In this document: one piece after another, positions 48,501 to 57,021 of the stretch | Layout of the letters: each line of letters begins with the position of its first letter | Numbering within the stretch: position 1 is the first letter of the stretch | Assembly (NCBI RefSeq): GCF_019880405.1 | Contig: NZ_CP082269.1 | Coordinates: 1,364,001-1,428,000 of the forward strand | From: Enterobacter sp. C2 | GTDB lineage: Bacteria > Pseudomonadota > Gammaproteobacteria > Enterobacterales > Enterobacteriaceae | Length of the DNA: 64,000 bases | Reading direction: 5' to 3' | The notes under the pieces: model-generated | The model's input: the letters and a program-made list of their open reading frames with translations, nothing else | Database searches by the model: none | What the model was told of the DNA's origin: nothing | Translations under genes and position numbers: made by a program

Positions 48501-49321
48501 CTGCGGCCTCGTCCGTGACAGACAGTACGGGTCATGCGGAAGTGAGCCTGACGGATACCACGCCTGAGACCGGACTGACGGTAACGGCAACGGTAGGTGA
48601 GGCGAAGGGCACTACCCAGGTGACGTTTACCGAGCTTCAGCAAACCGTGAATGTGACGATGAAGGTTAATAACGTTGTGGCCGACGGTAAGGCTGAAAAC
48701 ATTGCAAGAGTATTGGTTCTGAACGATAACCGACCGGTTGCGAATGCTCCGGTCGTATGGAGTAAGGATTCGTCCAATGCTAAATTTGTGTCTTCAGTCA
48801 ATGGCATAACCGATAGTAATGGTATCGCCACCATTTCTATGACTGATACTACCGTCGAAACCTTTAACGTTGTTGCTGATGTAGAAGGTGTTACTGGTAA
48901 AACGCAATCAACTTTCCAGGCGACACCTTTTGGGCCGATCACATTAACCATGCCTGAAACCGCCTCAATTGGTGGGATTAACGTTGACGTTGCCACTGGC
49001 GGGACGCCAGTCGTTGTCCAGCCTTATGTCGGTATGGCCAGTGGTGATAAAATTGCGATTAACACCCATGTCACTGATGCGTCAAACGGCAAGGTGCTGC
49101 CTTATACTGCCCCGGTTTACACGGTTGGCGACGCAGAAGTTGGTAAAGAGATCACCGTCAATATCCCTGAAAACGACTTAATGGGCGTAGAGGGTGATAA
49201 CGGAGTCTGGGCTCACCTACGCGTTAATGCAGTGGTGACTCAGGGCGAACGCGTGGCGAAGGGAACGTTAAATATGGATATTGATACCTGTGGCGCAGCA
49301 GGTTGCTTCCCTGAAAAATAG
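45539..49321 (+). CDS. Inverse autotransporter adhesin (intimin/invasin family) with Big-1 repeats
   Basis: A 1260-residue surface protein. Long signal region (about 1-49, hydrophobic core FVLFFICIFSLTTYPVSA); linker; translocation beta-barrel (about 105-355) with the family segments TQLGYRAPDGRNTGNFGLG, FFDDDFTGKNRR and GAGAEAW; then eight Ig-like repeats. Repeats 3-8 (from about residue 553) are spaced exactly 288 bases (96 residues); 4, 5 and 6 are nearly identical, with ADG-x-TPNVARATVTDSNGKAL and VNLTDTVAES. The last 130 residues form a different domain (from PYVGMASGDKIAI) shared with the next two genes, ending in DTCGAAGCFPEK with two cysteines. A lysin motif is not seen. Probable role: adhesion. 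Confidence 0.9.
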   Translation: MKVKSKPKPLTGVRQAHLFERIRRSNWQQKFVLFFICIFSLTTYPVSASFLLSQPTTSTEPQADSATLPGSDTLSTTASALSSSGTDGVKGAAASAAAGYAASSAQDWLSQFGTAKVKLNVDDNGNWDDSSLDFLLPLYDNQQQLLFTQLGYRAPDGRNTGNFGLGVRVFNLKNWMFGGNVFFDDDFTGKNRRVGAGAEAWTDFFKFGFNTYAGTTDWHTSRDFADYNEKPADGFDVRVDGYLPAYPQLGGKLMYEKYYGDDVALFDKDTLQNDPSAVTVGFNYTPIPLVTAGVDYRRGQDSVDETEFSLNVRYAIGQPWGAQISPDQVAARRSLAGSRYDLVDRNNEIVLQYKKKQTNEALADMTLTALQGYSPADGATNNTVKVHAVTSDGTAARNAAILWSVSGTGKLSATSGVTDGNGDATVAITDGTAEQVTVSATSGSITRSVPSNFIKSVSSLNLKLTDNNSKADGSDADSGQVTVRDANGNVMSGVQVSWSVDHSARIVRSDAVTDASGHASIDYTDTKAESVKLTASASGKTESKDSAFVATAAANTISVTMTTDNAQADGVTSNVARATVKDSTGKALSGVTVNWATTGSAKLSTGASVTDGNGNATVNLTDTVAESGLTVTATAGDATGTTTTTFVGVQQNIAVEMTTDNSPADGVTPNVARATVTDSNGKALSGVTVNWATTGSAKLAATSSVTDGSGVATVNLTDTVAESGVSVTATTDNAKGSTTTTFKGIQQNIAVEMTTDNSPADGATPNVARATVTDSNGKALPNVTVNWTTTGSAKLAAASSVTDANGNASVNLTDTVAESGLTVTATADNAKGSTSTTFVEIQKTIAVAMTTDNAPADGTTPNVARATVTDSNGKALANVTVNWTTTGSAKLAAASSVTDANGNASVNLTDTVAESNLTVTATAGSAKGSTTTSFKAVLDNLTVTTTTDNSPADGMSTDVVNALVTDSTGKALPDVTVNWSTTGNAKLAAASSVTDSTGHAEVSLTDTTPETGLTVTATVGEAKGTTQVTFTELQQTVNVTMKVNNVVADGKAENIARVLVLNDNRPVANAPVVWSKDSSNAKFVSSVNGITDSNGIATISMTDTTVETFNVVADVEGVTGKTQSTFQATPFGPITLTMPETASIGGINVDVATGGTPVVVQPYVGMASGDKIAINTHVTDASNGKVLPYTAPVYTVGDAEVGKEITVNIPENDLMGVEGDNGVWAHLRVNAVVTQGERVAKGTLNMDIDTCGAAGCFPEK

Positions 49322-49337
49322 ATAATCTGTGCATGAT

Positions 49338-49364
49338 AAAATCCCCGCTCTGCGGGGATTTTTT
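49338..49364 (+). terminator. Terminator after the adhesin gene
   Basis: AATCCCCGC-TCT-GCGGGGATT followed by T4, 19 bases after the stop. The next gene therefore needs its own promoter. Confidence 0.88.
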
Positions 49365-49522
49365 ACGTTTGTTCCGTAAAAAATAACATTGTCTTATGTG
49401 ACTTAAGCATAATAAGCAATTATTGCGCTAATGTTTGCTCTCTAATGAACACTCTTTCATTACTGTTCCTTTAATATCTGTTCGTCGTTTAGACAAACTG
49501 TATTTAATAAAAGGAAAAAAAC

Positions 49523-50260
49523 ATGAGCAATAAACTACGTGATGTTACTCCGCTTGTAGCGCCAACAGTACTGAATGCTTCGGAGTCAGATAATTATACT
49601 ATTGACCAGTATGATATTAAGGCAGGCCTTGTTTTAGAGATCCCAAAATACTCTAATGCACTGCCGGAGGATATTGTGCGTGTTCACTGGGCTGACTATG
49701 AGCAGCAGTATGCGGTTATCAATCCTGATCAAGATCTGCCAATTGAGATTAACGTTTTCGATGACTATCCTCCGGTGTATCATGGTGATGGTACCTATGA
49801 TGTCTGGTATGAAGTTACCGATACACATGCTAATCACAATGCATCCGAACATCTAACGCTGATTATTGATGCAGGTGAACGTGTTGCCACGCTGCCTGCG
49901 CCAACCAGTCCAGATGCCGCTCCTGGTTACATCAACTATGATGCTGCATCAGACGGTGTTGAGGTCGATATTGCTTATCCTACTATGGCAGCAGGCGATG
50001 CCATTACGCTGACTATGCAGGGTTATGACGAATCGTCTGACATGCTTAAATTCAGCAATACCTATGCCTATACCGTAACCGCTGCAGATGTTACCGCTGC
50101 CATTGTGAAGATCACCATTCCGCTTACCGATATGCAGCAGATTGGTGAAAGCGCCTACGCTCTGTTCTGGTATACCGTTGCCCCGGCTGATGGCTCTGCG
50201 GTTGAAACTTCAGACACCTTCCGGACCGTTGTTGACGTTGTACCGCCGGGATCAATGTAA
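49523..50260 (+). CDS. Ig-like two-module protein, no signal peptide
   Basis: 245 residues, acidic. Two modules of about 110 residues (about 12-118 and 120-240). The second has YPTMAAGDAITLTMQGYDES, ADV, and an IPLTD stretch, and matches the terminal domain of the adjacent adhesin and the repeats of the 686-residue protein. The start (AAGG before ATG) is followed by a polar N-terminus with no hydrophobic segment, so export by Sec is not evident. Separate transcription unit with its own AT-rich leader that repeats ACACTC (49449-49454). I do not recognise a named family; a surface or partner role is inference. Confidence 0.7.
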   Translation: MSNKLRDVTPLVAPTVLNASESDNYTIDQYDIKAGLVLEIPKYSNALPEDIVRVHWADYEQQYAVINPDQDLPIEINVFDDYPPVYHGDGTYDVWYEVTDTHANHNASEHLTLIIDAGERVATLPAPTSPDAAPGYINYDAASDGVEVDIAYPTMAAGDAITLTMQGYDESSDMLKFSNTYAYTVTAADVTAAIVKITIPLTDMQQIGESAYALFWYTVAPADGSAVETSDTFRTVVDVVPPGSM

Positions 50261-50274
50261 TAATCCCAGTTATT

Positions 50275-50300
50275 AAGGCTTCCTTCGGGAAGCCTTTTTT
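50275..50300 (+). terminator. Terminator of the 245-residue gene
   Basis: AAGGCTTCC-TTCG-GGAAGCCTT followed by a T-run, 14 bases after the stop. Confidence 0.92.
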
Positions 50301-50310
50301 ATTTTAATTA

Positions 50311-50336
50311 AAAAACCACTTCAAAAAGAAGTGGTT
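50311..50336 (-). terminator. Terminator of the 686-residue gene
   Basis: On the minus strand AACCACTTC-TTTTT-GAAGTGGTT followed by T-run, nine bases after the stop at 50345. Confidence 0.88.
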
Positions 50337-50344
50337 TATATGTA

Positions 50345-52405
50345 TCAACGGTCGAACGCGCTAAAAACCAGGCTACTGGTAATATAAGACCCTGAGACAT
50401 TCATCAGTGAAAGCGTAAATTCAACGGCTTCCGCCACGCTATCCGTTAAATCAAAACCGCCTGCATGGGTGCCGCTAACGTTGATTAACGCCGTCTTACT
50501 CCCGCTAACGGTAATCACGGCACTGTTATTATTCGTGAGAGACAATTCCGCCCACGTTGCTTCTCCAGGCTCACTGGTAATGAGATAAACACTACACAGA
50601 CTTTTTCCATCCGCTGCGGCACCAGTTGAGATCCCGTAATACTGTAACTCACCTTGTCCATCGAGCCACCAGGTAAAGGTCATGCTAGCTCGGGCACTCA
50701 TCTGCGGAGCGCTGACAACGTAAGCACTGACCGGAACGTTCCCCATCTCATAAGAGTAGACCTGGGCAAAACCAAATCCTTTTTCATCCAGACGGACCGT
50801 TAAGGTTTGCGCATCGTTCGCATTGAAAAATGCACTGGATGTGCTGGATACCGACAGTTCGACGTCTGCGCCAGCCGGGCCTTGTAGCGTGACCGAGTTG
50901 AGCGGACGAACGGCTACATGAGGATTGAAGAGCGGGGCGCCGGTACCGCAGATCATCCACAGGCTGGCCGATGGCGTGGTATCAATTTTGACGTCAGCGG
51001 TAGCGGAAGAGGCAATGCCCTCATCATCATTGAACCGCACCTGATAGCGACCTTCACCGTAGCCTACGCCCACGGGCGTAATGTATTCGGCGGGAATGTG
51101 GAATACCGCCTGCCTGGCCTCGGCTTCACTGGCCACGAGGGTGCGGGTTTCGGTCCAGCTGGTACCGGCAACCGGCTCGCTGGGAGAGGTGACGTAGCCG
51201 AACCAGAACGCGATTACCGTATCGCCTGCGGCCATGCCGGGGTAGGAGACAGTCATCTCCGTGCCGTTATCAGCAGCGATCTCGTCCGCGTCAATCACAC
51301 CATCGTCCGCCGCTGCCGGAAACTCAGGGGCAGGCAGTAGAGAGCAGTGCTCGGTATCGACGTAGACCTGTGCCAGCTCAGATACGCCCGGTATCGAGGG
51401 CGAACTAACCTGATACCAGGCCTGGCCATAGCCAATGCCTATCGGCGCAACGTAAGCGGAGGGTACCGTAACGGTAAAGCCATCGGTTATGTCAGCTGTG
51501 GCGACGACATGGGTAATAACGTCGTACGTATTGGCAATGGTGCTTCCGTCTCGGGCATAGCCTTGCCAGTAGACCGTTACCACGCTATTCGCGACGAAGT
51601 TGCTGCTGGCTGGCACCGTAATATCGACGCCCATGCTGCTTTCGGCGCAGTCGAGCCAGCCATCACCGCCTGCCGGAAACGTCGGAGCCGGATAGAGCAC
51701 GGAGGGGGCCATATCAATATTCACCGATGCGCTGTCGGAGTTCTGCACATTACCGGAAGGGGAGGTTACCGAGTACCATGCCTGGGCGCTACCTTCGCCA
51801 ACAGGCGTAATGTAGGAGGGCGCAATGAGAATATTGAATCCTTGCAGATCGGCGCTGGTCACGGTATGCGTCATGCTGGTAACGCTGGCGGGTACGGTCA
51901 CACCTGATTCGTCAAAACCCACCCAGTAGAGGGTAACCACATCGTCTACGGCAAGGGCATCGCCGGGTATCTCGACATAGGTTCCGTTGTTCAGTATGAC
52001 GGAGCTGTAAGTGATGACGCCGTCGACAGCATCAATGAACACCGGTGGCGGCAGTGACCCAGTGTGGCTGCGATCGACGATGGCGGTTGTTATACCCGAA
52101 GCCGCGATATTCTGGTAGGTGTCAGTTGAGGTATACCAGACGCTGTGGCTCCCGTCTGGAACCAGCTCTTCTGGAACGATCACCTGCCAGGGAAATGCCG
52201 TGTCGAAATTATTTTCTGTCAGCCAGAGCGTGCGGACCGCTTCGCCATCCCAGAACAGGCACAGATAGTCCCCCACGGCGGCGTCGTTATAGCGATTGAC
52301 CATGACGTCAACGCCACCGGACGATAAAAGCTCTACTTCATTGATATAGCCGTCATCGCTCATCTGGGGGAGCGCGGGAGAGGGTAATACTGCTGCTGTA
52401 CTCAT
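50345..52405 (-). CDS. Ig-like repeat protein with four modules and Big-1-like tail, no signal peptide
   Basis: 686 residues. Four modules of about 115 residues (about 7-118, 119-235, 236-353, 354-470) with the consensus LPAP-x-FP, a GMAAGD-type turn, YW-x-GY, and YITPVG-x-GYG-x-AWY. The last 200 residues look like two Big-1-like domains; the final one has AAADGKSLCSVYL and FDLTDSVAEAVEFTLSL, comparable with the adhesin repeats. Strong ribosome site AGGAGG. No signal peptide or anchor is visible. Convergent with the 245-residue gene. Not recognised as a named family. Confidence 0.7.
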   Translation of the reverse strand: MSTAAVLPSPALPQMSDDGYINEVELLSSGGVDVMVNRYNDAAVGDYLCLFWDGEAVRTLWLTENNFDTAFPWQVIVPEELVPDGSHSVWYTSTDTYQNIAASGITTAIVDRSHTGSLPPPVFIDAVDGVITYSSVILNNGTYVEIPGDALAVDDVVTLYWVGFDESGVTVPASVTSMTHTVTSADLQGFNILIAPSYITPVGEGSAQAWYSVTSPSGNVQNSDSASVNIDMAPSVLYPAPTFPAGGDGWLDCAESSMGVDITVPASSNFVANSVVTVYWQGYARDGSTIANTYDVITHVVATADITDGFTVTVPSAYVAPIGIGYGQAWYQVSSPSIPGVSELAQVYVDTEHCSLLPAPEFPAAADDGVIDADEIAADNGTEMTVSYPGMAAGDTVIAFWFGYVTSPSEPVAGTSWTETRTLVASEAEARQAVFHIPAEYITPVGVGYGEGRYQVRFNDDEGIASSATADVKIDTTPSASLWMICGTGAPLFNPHVAVRPLNSVTLQGPAGADVELSVSSTSSAFFNANDAQTLTVRLDEKGFGFAQVYSYEMGNVPVSAYVVSAPQMSARASMTFTWWLDGQGELQYYGISTGAAADGKSLCSVYLITSEPGEATWAELSLTNNNSAVITVSGSKTALINVSGTHAGGFDLTDSVAEAVEFTLSLMNVSGSYITSSLVFSAFDR

Positions 52406-52502
52406 AATGCCTCCTGTTTATGTGAAATAAACTGAAGGTATCAGCGTCAGGCAGGCGCAAAATTACAAACGGTGACTGACACTGGCTATAAAAGAAACGT
52501 AG

Positions 52503-53513
52503 TCAGCGGTGCAGCTTGCCGTGATCCTTGAGCCACAGGGCGGTGCGCCGTATCCCCTCATCCAGCGTCACTAGCGGGGCATAGCCTAGCTCGTCGCGGG
52601 CACGGCGGGTATCAAGGGTGAAATCAAAGTTCAGCTTTGAGACGCCATAGTGGGTCAGAGCGGGCTCTTTAGCCCGCTTGTCACAAAAGCGCTCCATGCT
52701 GCGAGCGATGATATCCAGCATCGGGTAGGGCACTGAGCGAATACGGCAGTGGATCTCAAGCTCGTCGATCAGCCGCTGGACGATGCTGCGCAGGGTACGC
52801 CGCTCGCCGTTGGTAATGTTATAGGCGCGCCCGGACGGCAGTGCGTCACAGGTCTCCTGGCTGGCGAGCCACATAGCATGCACCGCGTTCTCGAAGTAGG
52901 TCATATCCACTAATGCATCGCCGCCGCGCGGCAGCAGCACGCTGCGGTAGTGGTGCATCATCTGCGCCAGCCGGGGAATAAACACCTTGTCGTGCGGGCC
53001 AAACAGGCTCTGCGGACGCAGAATAGTAAAGCGGGTGTTGGGATTGGCCTGGGCAAGGAGCTGGATCACCTCTTCCGCAGCGGCTTTACTGCGGGCAAAC
53101 TCGTTGGCAAACCGCGCCGGGCGAAAGGTCTCGTCAATATCATGGTGGTGATGATAATCGAAATAGAGCGACGGCGAGGAGACGTGGATAAAGTTCCGCA
53201 CGCCCCATGCCACGGCCCACTCACCGAGGCGGCGGGTCGCTCGCACGTTGGCGAGGTCGAACGCTTCCTGCGTGCCCCAGGGCGAGGTAAAGCTGGAGCA
53301 GTGCCAGAGCGTGTCGACGCCAGCCAGCATTACCTTTGCCTGAGAGGAGACAAGCTCGGTGAGATCGGCCTGGACGAACTCCGCGCCCATCTTTTGCAGC
53401 AGCTTGCCCATCGCCTCATTGCGACCGCTTGCTCTGACGCTCACGCCTCTCTGACGCAGATACTCGACCGCGTTGCGGCCTAAACCGCTGGTTGCGCCGG
53501 TGACCAGAACCTT
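52503..53513 (-). CDS. ybjS: NAD(P)-dependent epimerase/dehydratase family protein YbjS
   Basis: Extended short-chain dehydrogenase of 336 residues, matching E. coli YbjS (337) when started at [20 protein letters not shown] (53513). Rossmann motif TGATSGLG at 7-14; YxxxK-like catalytic region [15 protein letters not shown] near residue 150. Substrate unknown, steroid-dehydrogenase-like. The E. coli neighbour ybjT is absent here, ltaE follows directly upstream on the same strand. Confidence 0.94.
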   Translation of the reverse strand, partial: KVLVTGATSGLGRNAVEYLRQRGVSVRASGRNEAMGKLLQKMGAEFVQADLTELVSSQAKVMLAGVDTLWHCSSFTSPWGTQEAFDLANVRATRRLGEWAVAWGVRNFIHVSSPSLYFDYHHHHDIDETFRPARFANEFARSKAAAEEVIQLLAQANPNTRFTILRPQSLFGPHDKVFIPRLAQMMHHYRSVLLPRGGDALVDMTYFENAVHAMWLASQETCDALPSGRAYNITNGERRTLRSIVQRLIDELEIHCRIRSVPYPMLDIIARSMERFCDKRAKEPALTHYGVSKLNFDFTLDTRRARDELGYAPLVTLDEGIRRTALWLKDHGKLHR

Positions 53514-53638
53514 CATAGCAATCCACTGTGTTGAAAAGAATTTCGTGCGCATTCTTCCGTGAATTACGCCGCTATGCAATGGAAAGATGACAGATTGAAG
53601 CCCACTTTCGGACTTAATCTGTCAAATATTCTATGCCC

Positions 53639-54640
53639 TTAACGTTTCAGGAACGCCTGCCAGTGGTTAACCAACTCTTCCAGCTGTGCGCGACTGACGT
53701 CGAGATGGGTAACGATGCGGACGATCGGTGACGCGTTGAGCAGCACGCCGCGCGCCTGCATAAACTCGCCAAGGGCCGCGGCGTTCTGCTCGCCTACGCG
53801 GACAAACAGCATATTGGTATCGTGACGCATAACGTCAGCGCCAATTTCCTGCAGCTGCGCCGCCAGCCATGCGGCGTTAGCGTGATCTTCTTTCAGACGC
53901 TCAACGTTGTTCTTCAGCGCAAACAGGCCCGCCGCTGCCAGGAACCCCGCCTGGCGCATGCCGCCGCCGGTCATTTTGCGCCAGCGGTTAGCGCGCTTGA
54001 TATATTCATGGCTGCCTACCAGCAGCGAGCCAACCGGCGTGCCGAGGCCTTTTGAGAGGCAGATGGTAAAGGTATCGCAGTATTGGGTGATCTCTTTTAA
54101 CGGGCAGCCATACTCCACCACCGCATTGAAGATGCGTGCGCCGTCAACGTGCAGCGCCAGGCCATTCTCACGGGTAAAGTGCCACGCCTCAGCGAGGTAT
54201 TCACGCGGCAACACCTTGCCGTTGTGAGTGTTCTCTAAGCTCAGCAGGCGGGTACGGGCGAAGTGAATATCGTCCGGCTTGATCTTCGCCGCTACCTTAT
54301 CCAGCGGGAGCGAGCCGTCCGGGCTGGCGTCGATGGGCTGAGGCTGAATGCTGCCCAGCACCGCTGCGCCGCCGGCCTCGTAGAGATAGTTGTGTGCTCC
54401 CTGACCCACGATATACTCCTCACCGCGCTCGCAATGGCTGAGCAGCGCCACCAGGTTGGCCTGGGTGCCGGTAGGCAGAAACAGCGCTGCCTCTTTGCCT
54501 GCAAGCTCGGCGGCATAGCGTTGTAGTTCATTAACGGTGGGATCGTCACCATACACGTCGTCCCCGACCGGGGCGGCCATCATCGCTTTCATCATGGCGC
54601 GGCTCGGTCGGGTCACGGTATCACTACGTAAATCAATCAC
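53639..54640 (-). CDS. ltaE: Low-specificity L-threonine aldolase LtaE
   Basis: PLP enzyme of 333 residues as in E. coli. [20 protein letters not shown] start and the PLP-binding lysine in [12 protein letters not shown] near residue 197. Cleaves threonine and allo-threonine to glycine and acetaldehyde. Follows poxB by 38 bases on the same strand; probably one unit poxB-ltaE. Confidence 0.97.
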   Translation of the reverse strand: MIDLRSDTVTRPSRAMMKAMMAAPVGDDVYGDDPTVNELQRYAAELAGKEAALFLPTGTQANLVALLSHCERGEEYIVGQGAHNYLYEAGGAAVLGSIQPQPIDASPDGSLPLDKVAAKIKPDDIHFARTRLLSLENTHNGKVLPREYLAEAWHFTRENGLALHVDGARIFNAVVEYGCPLKEITQYCDTFTICLSKGLGTPVGSLLVGSHEYIKRANRWRKMTGGGMRQAGFLAAAGLFALKNNVERLKEDHANAAWLAAQLQEIGADVMRHDTNMLFVRVGEQNAAALGEFMQARGVLLNASPIVRIVTHLDVSRAQLEELVNHWQAFLKR

Positions 54641-54678
54641 GGCACTTCCTTATCATCTTCAGGATCGTGCCATCTGTT

Positions 54679-56397
54679 TTACCTGAGCCAGTTGGTTTTC
54701 GCCAGTTCCACGACCTCATCGCCGCGACCGTTGATGATGGCGCGCAGCATATAGAGGCTGAAGCCCTTGGCCTGTTCAAGCTTGATCTGCGGCGGAATAG
54801 AGAGCTCCTCTTTTGCCACCGTCACGTCCACCAGCACAGGACCCTCGGTGGCGAACGCACGCTGCAGGGCGCTGTCGACGTCGGCGGACTTCTCAACGCG
54901 GATGCCGGTAATACCGCACGCCTCTGCGATGCGGGCGAAGTTGGTCTCATGCAGGTCGGTTCCGTCCGTCAGGTATCCGCCGGCCTTCATCTCCATCGCC
55001 ACGAAGCCCAGCACGCTGTTGTTAAAGACGATGATTTTTACCGGCAGATTCATCTGCGCCAGGGAGAGAAAATCGCCCATCAGCATGCTGAACCCGCCGT
55101 CGCCGCACATCGCCACTACCTGACGGCTGGGATGCGTCGCCTGCGCTCCCAGCGCCTGCGGCATGGCGTTGGCCATTGAACCGTGGTTGAACGAGCCAAG
55201 CAGGCGGCGCTTGCCGTTCATCTTCAGGTAGCGGGCGGCCCACACCGTCGGCGTCCCCACGTCGCAGGTGAAGATGGCGTCGTCATCAGCAAAATCGCTG
55301 ATCCGCTGGGCGAGGTATTGCGGGTGAATGACCTTGCTGCTGGGCTTCGCCAGGTCATCCAGGCCCTTGCGGGCGTCGCGGTAGTCTTCCAGCGCTTTAT
55401 CAAGGAAGCGGCGGTCGGTTTTCTCCTCCAGGTGCGGCAGCAGGGCAGCCAGCGTGGCTTTGATATCGCCCACCAGGGCCATGTCTACTTTGCTGTGTGC
55501 GCCAATGCTGGCCGGATTGATATCAATCTGGATAATTTTAGCATCGGTGGGGTAGAAGGCCCGGTAGGGGAACTGGGTGCCGAGCAATATCACCGTGTCA
55601 GCGTTCATCATGGCATGGAAGCCGGATGAGAAGCCGATCAGCCCGGTCATGCCCACGTCGTAGGGGTTGTCATACTCCACGTGCTCTTTGCCGCGCATGG
55701 CATGGATAATCGGTGCTTTCAGCTTTTCGGCAAAGGCAAGCAGCTCGTCATGGGCCCCGGCACAGCCGCTGCCGCACATCAGGGCGATATTGCTGGAGTA
55801 GCGCAGCAGCTGGGCGAGCTTGTGCAGCTCTGTTTCGGTAGGCGTCACCACCGGCTGCGGAGCGCTATACCAGTGGCTGCTGGCGCTCTCCGGCGCGGGC
55901 TTCAGCGCCACGTCGCCGGGCAGGACGATCACCGAGACGCCGCGATTGAGGATCGCCTTACGCATGGCGATGGCTAACACCTGCGGGATCTGCTCCGGGC
56001 TGGAGACCAGCTCGCAGTAGTGGCTGCATTCGCGGAACAGCTCCTGCGGATGGGTCTCCTGGAAGTAGCCGCTGCCAATTTCGCTGGAGGGAATATGCGC
56101 CGCAATCGCCACCACCGGCACGTGGTTGCGGTGGCAGTCAAAGAGGCCGTTGATCAGATGCAGGTTGCCTGGCCCGCATGAGCCCGCACACACCGCCAGC
56201 TCGCCCGTTAGCTGCGCTTCTGCCCCGGCGGCAAAGGCGGCGACCTCTTCATGACGGGTCGACATCCATTCGATAGTGCCCATCTTGTTCAGGCTATCGC
56301 TCAGACCATTCAGTGAATCACCGGTAACGCCCCAGATGCGTTTTACCCCGGCCTGCTCAAGCGTTTTAGCGATATAAGCGGCGACGGTTTGTTTCAT
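54679..56397 (-). CDS. poxB: Pyruvate dehydrogenase (ubiquinone) PoxB
   Basis: Peripheral membrane flavoprotein of 572 residues, the E. coli length with the start at [13 protein letters not shown] (56397). Thiamin-diphosphate motif [21 protein letters not shown] near residue 430; N-terminal catalytic glutamate in [10 protein letters not shown] near 50; C-terminal lipid-binding tail. Oxidises pyruvate to acetate and CO2, passing electrons to ubiquinone, mainly in stationary phase. Confidence 0.97.
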   Translation of the reverse strand: MKQTVAAYIAKTLEQAGVKRIWGVTGDSLNGLSDSLNKMGTIEWMSTRHEEVAAFAAGAEAQLTGELAVCAGSCGPGNLHLINGLFDCHRNHVPVVAIAAHIPSSEIGSGYFQETHPQELFRECSHYCELVSSPEQIPQVLAIAMRKAILNRGVSVIVLPGDVALKPAPESASSHWYSAPQPVVTPTETELHKLAQLLRYSSNIALMCGSGCAGAHDELLAFAEKLKAPIIHAMRGKEHVEYDNPYDVGMTGLIGFSSGFHAMMNADTVILLGTQFPYRAFYPTDAKIIQIDINPASIGAHSKVDMALVGDIKATLAALLPHLEEKTDRRFLDKALEDYRDARKGLDDLAKPSSKVIHPQYLAQRISDFADDDAIFTCDVGTPTVWAARYLKMNGKRRLLGSFNHGSMANAMPQALGAQATHPSRQVVAMCGDGGFSMLMGDFLSLAQMNLPVKIIVFNNSVLGFVAMEMKAGGYLTDGTDLHETNFARIAEACGITGIRVEKSADVDSALQRAFATEGPVLVDVTVAKEELSIPPQIKLEQAKGFSLYMLRAIINGRGDEVVELAKTNWLR

Positions 56398-56546
56398 CTT
56401 GTCATCTCCATTTTGTGATGTTGGTAACAAGCTTAGATGAAAAAGCGCAAACGAAGCGCCGTTGCCCCTTTATTTGCTGTGGCTTTTCGGTAACTAAACG
56501 TAAGATGATTTTTGCCAATGGGTAATGAAAACAGGAATCATTTCAA

Positions 56547-56975
56547 ATGGTTAAATCAATGTTAAATGCGGTTAATAGAATGTGTGCACATGAAGATGCA
56601 GGCCGTTTTTTACTGCGTCTGACGGTGGGTGGGCTGATGCTGTTTCACGGCCTGCACAAGCTGATTGACGGTGTGGATGGCATCAGCGGCATGCTGGTGG
56701 CGAAGGGGCTGCCGGGGTTTATCGCCTACGGCGTGCTGGTTGGGGAGGTGGTGGCACCGGTGCTGATTATTCTCGGCATCTTCACCCGCCCGGCGGCGCT
56801 GGTGCTGGCCTTTACGATGATCGTTGCCTGGATGATGGTAGGGGTGAATATTACCGGACAGCTGGATAAAACCGGTGCCTGGGCGATTGAGAGCATGGTC
56901 TACTTCTTTATCGCGGCGCTGGCGGTGGCTTTCTTAGGCGCCGGACGCTACTCCGTGGCACCAAAATATTCATAA
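56547..56975 (+). CDS. DoxX-family membrane protein
   Basis: 142 residues with four helices; DoxX signatures LLRLTVGGLMLFHGLHKL near residue 22 and LVGEVVAPVLIILGI near 63. DoxX proteins are quinone- or redox-linked membrane proteins of largely unknown function. Divergent from poxB (149 bases) and convergent with hcr. Starts at the ATG at 56547; a second ATG at 56559 is possible. I know of no counterpart at this site in E. coli. Confidence 0.83.
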   Translation: MVKSMLNAVNRMCAHEDAGRFLLRLTVGGLMLFHGLHKLIDGVDGISGMLVAKGLPGFIAYGVLVGEVVAPVLIILGIFTRPAALVLAFTMIVAWMMVGVNITGQLDKTGAWAIESMVYFFIAALAVAFLGAGRYSVAPKYS

Positions 56976-56984
56976 TTCTGCAAG

Positions 56985-57010
56985 GCCCGGTAAGCATAGC
57001 GCCACCGGGC
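56985..57010. repeat. REP element
   Basis: GCCCGGTAAGCATAGCGCCA then CCGGGC, between the convergent DoxX and hcr genes. Confidence 0.75.
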
Positions 57011-57021
57011 ATTTACCTTAC

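Noticed and set aside
47197-48924. Regular repeat array considered as a CRISPR-like array
   Set aside because: The units are contiguous coding repeats of 96 residues, with no spacers and no short palindromic repeats.
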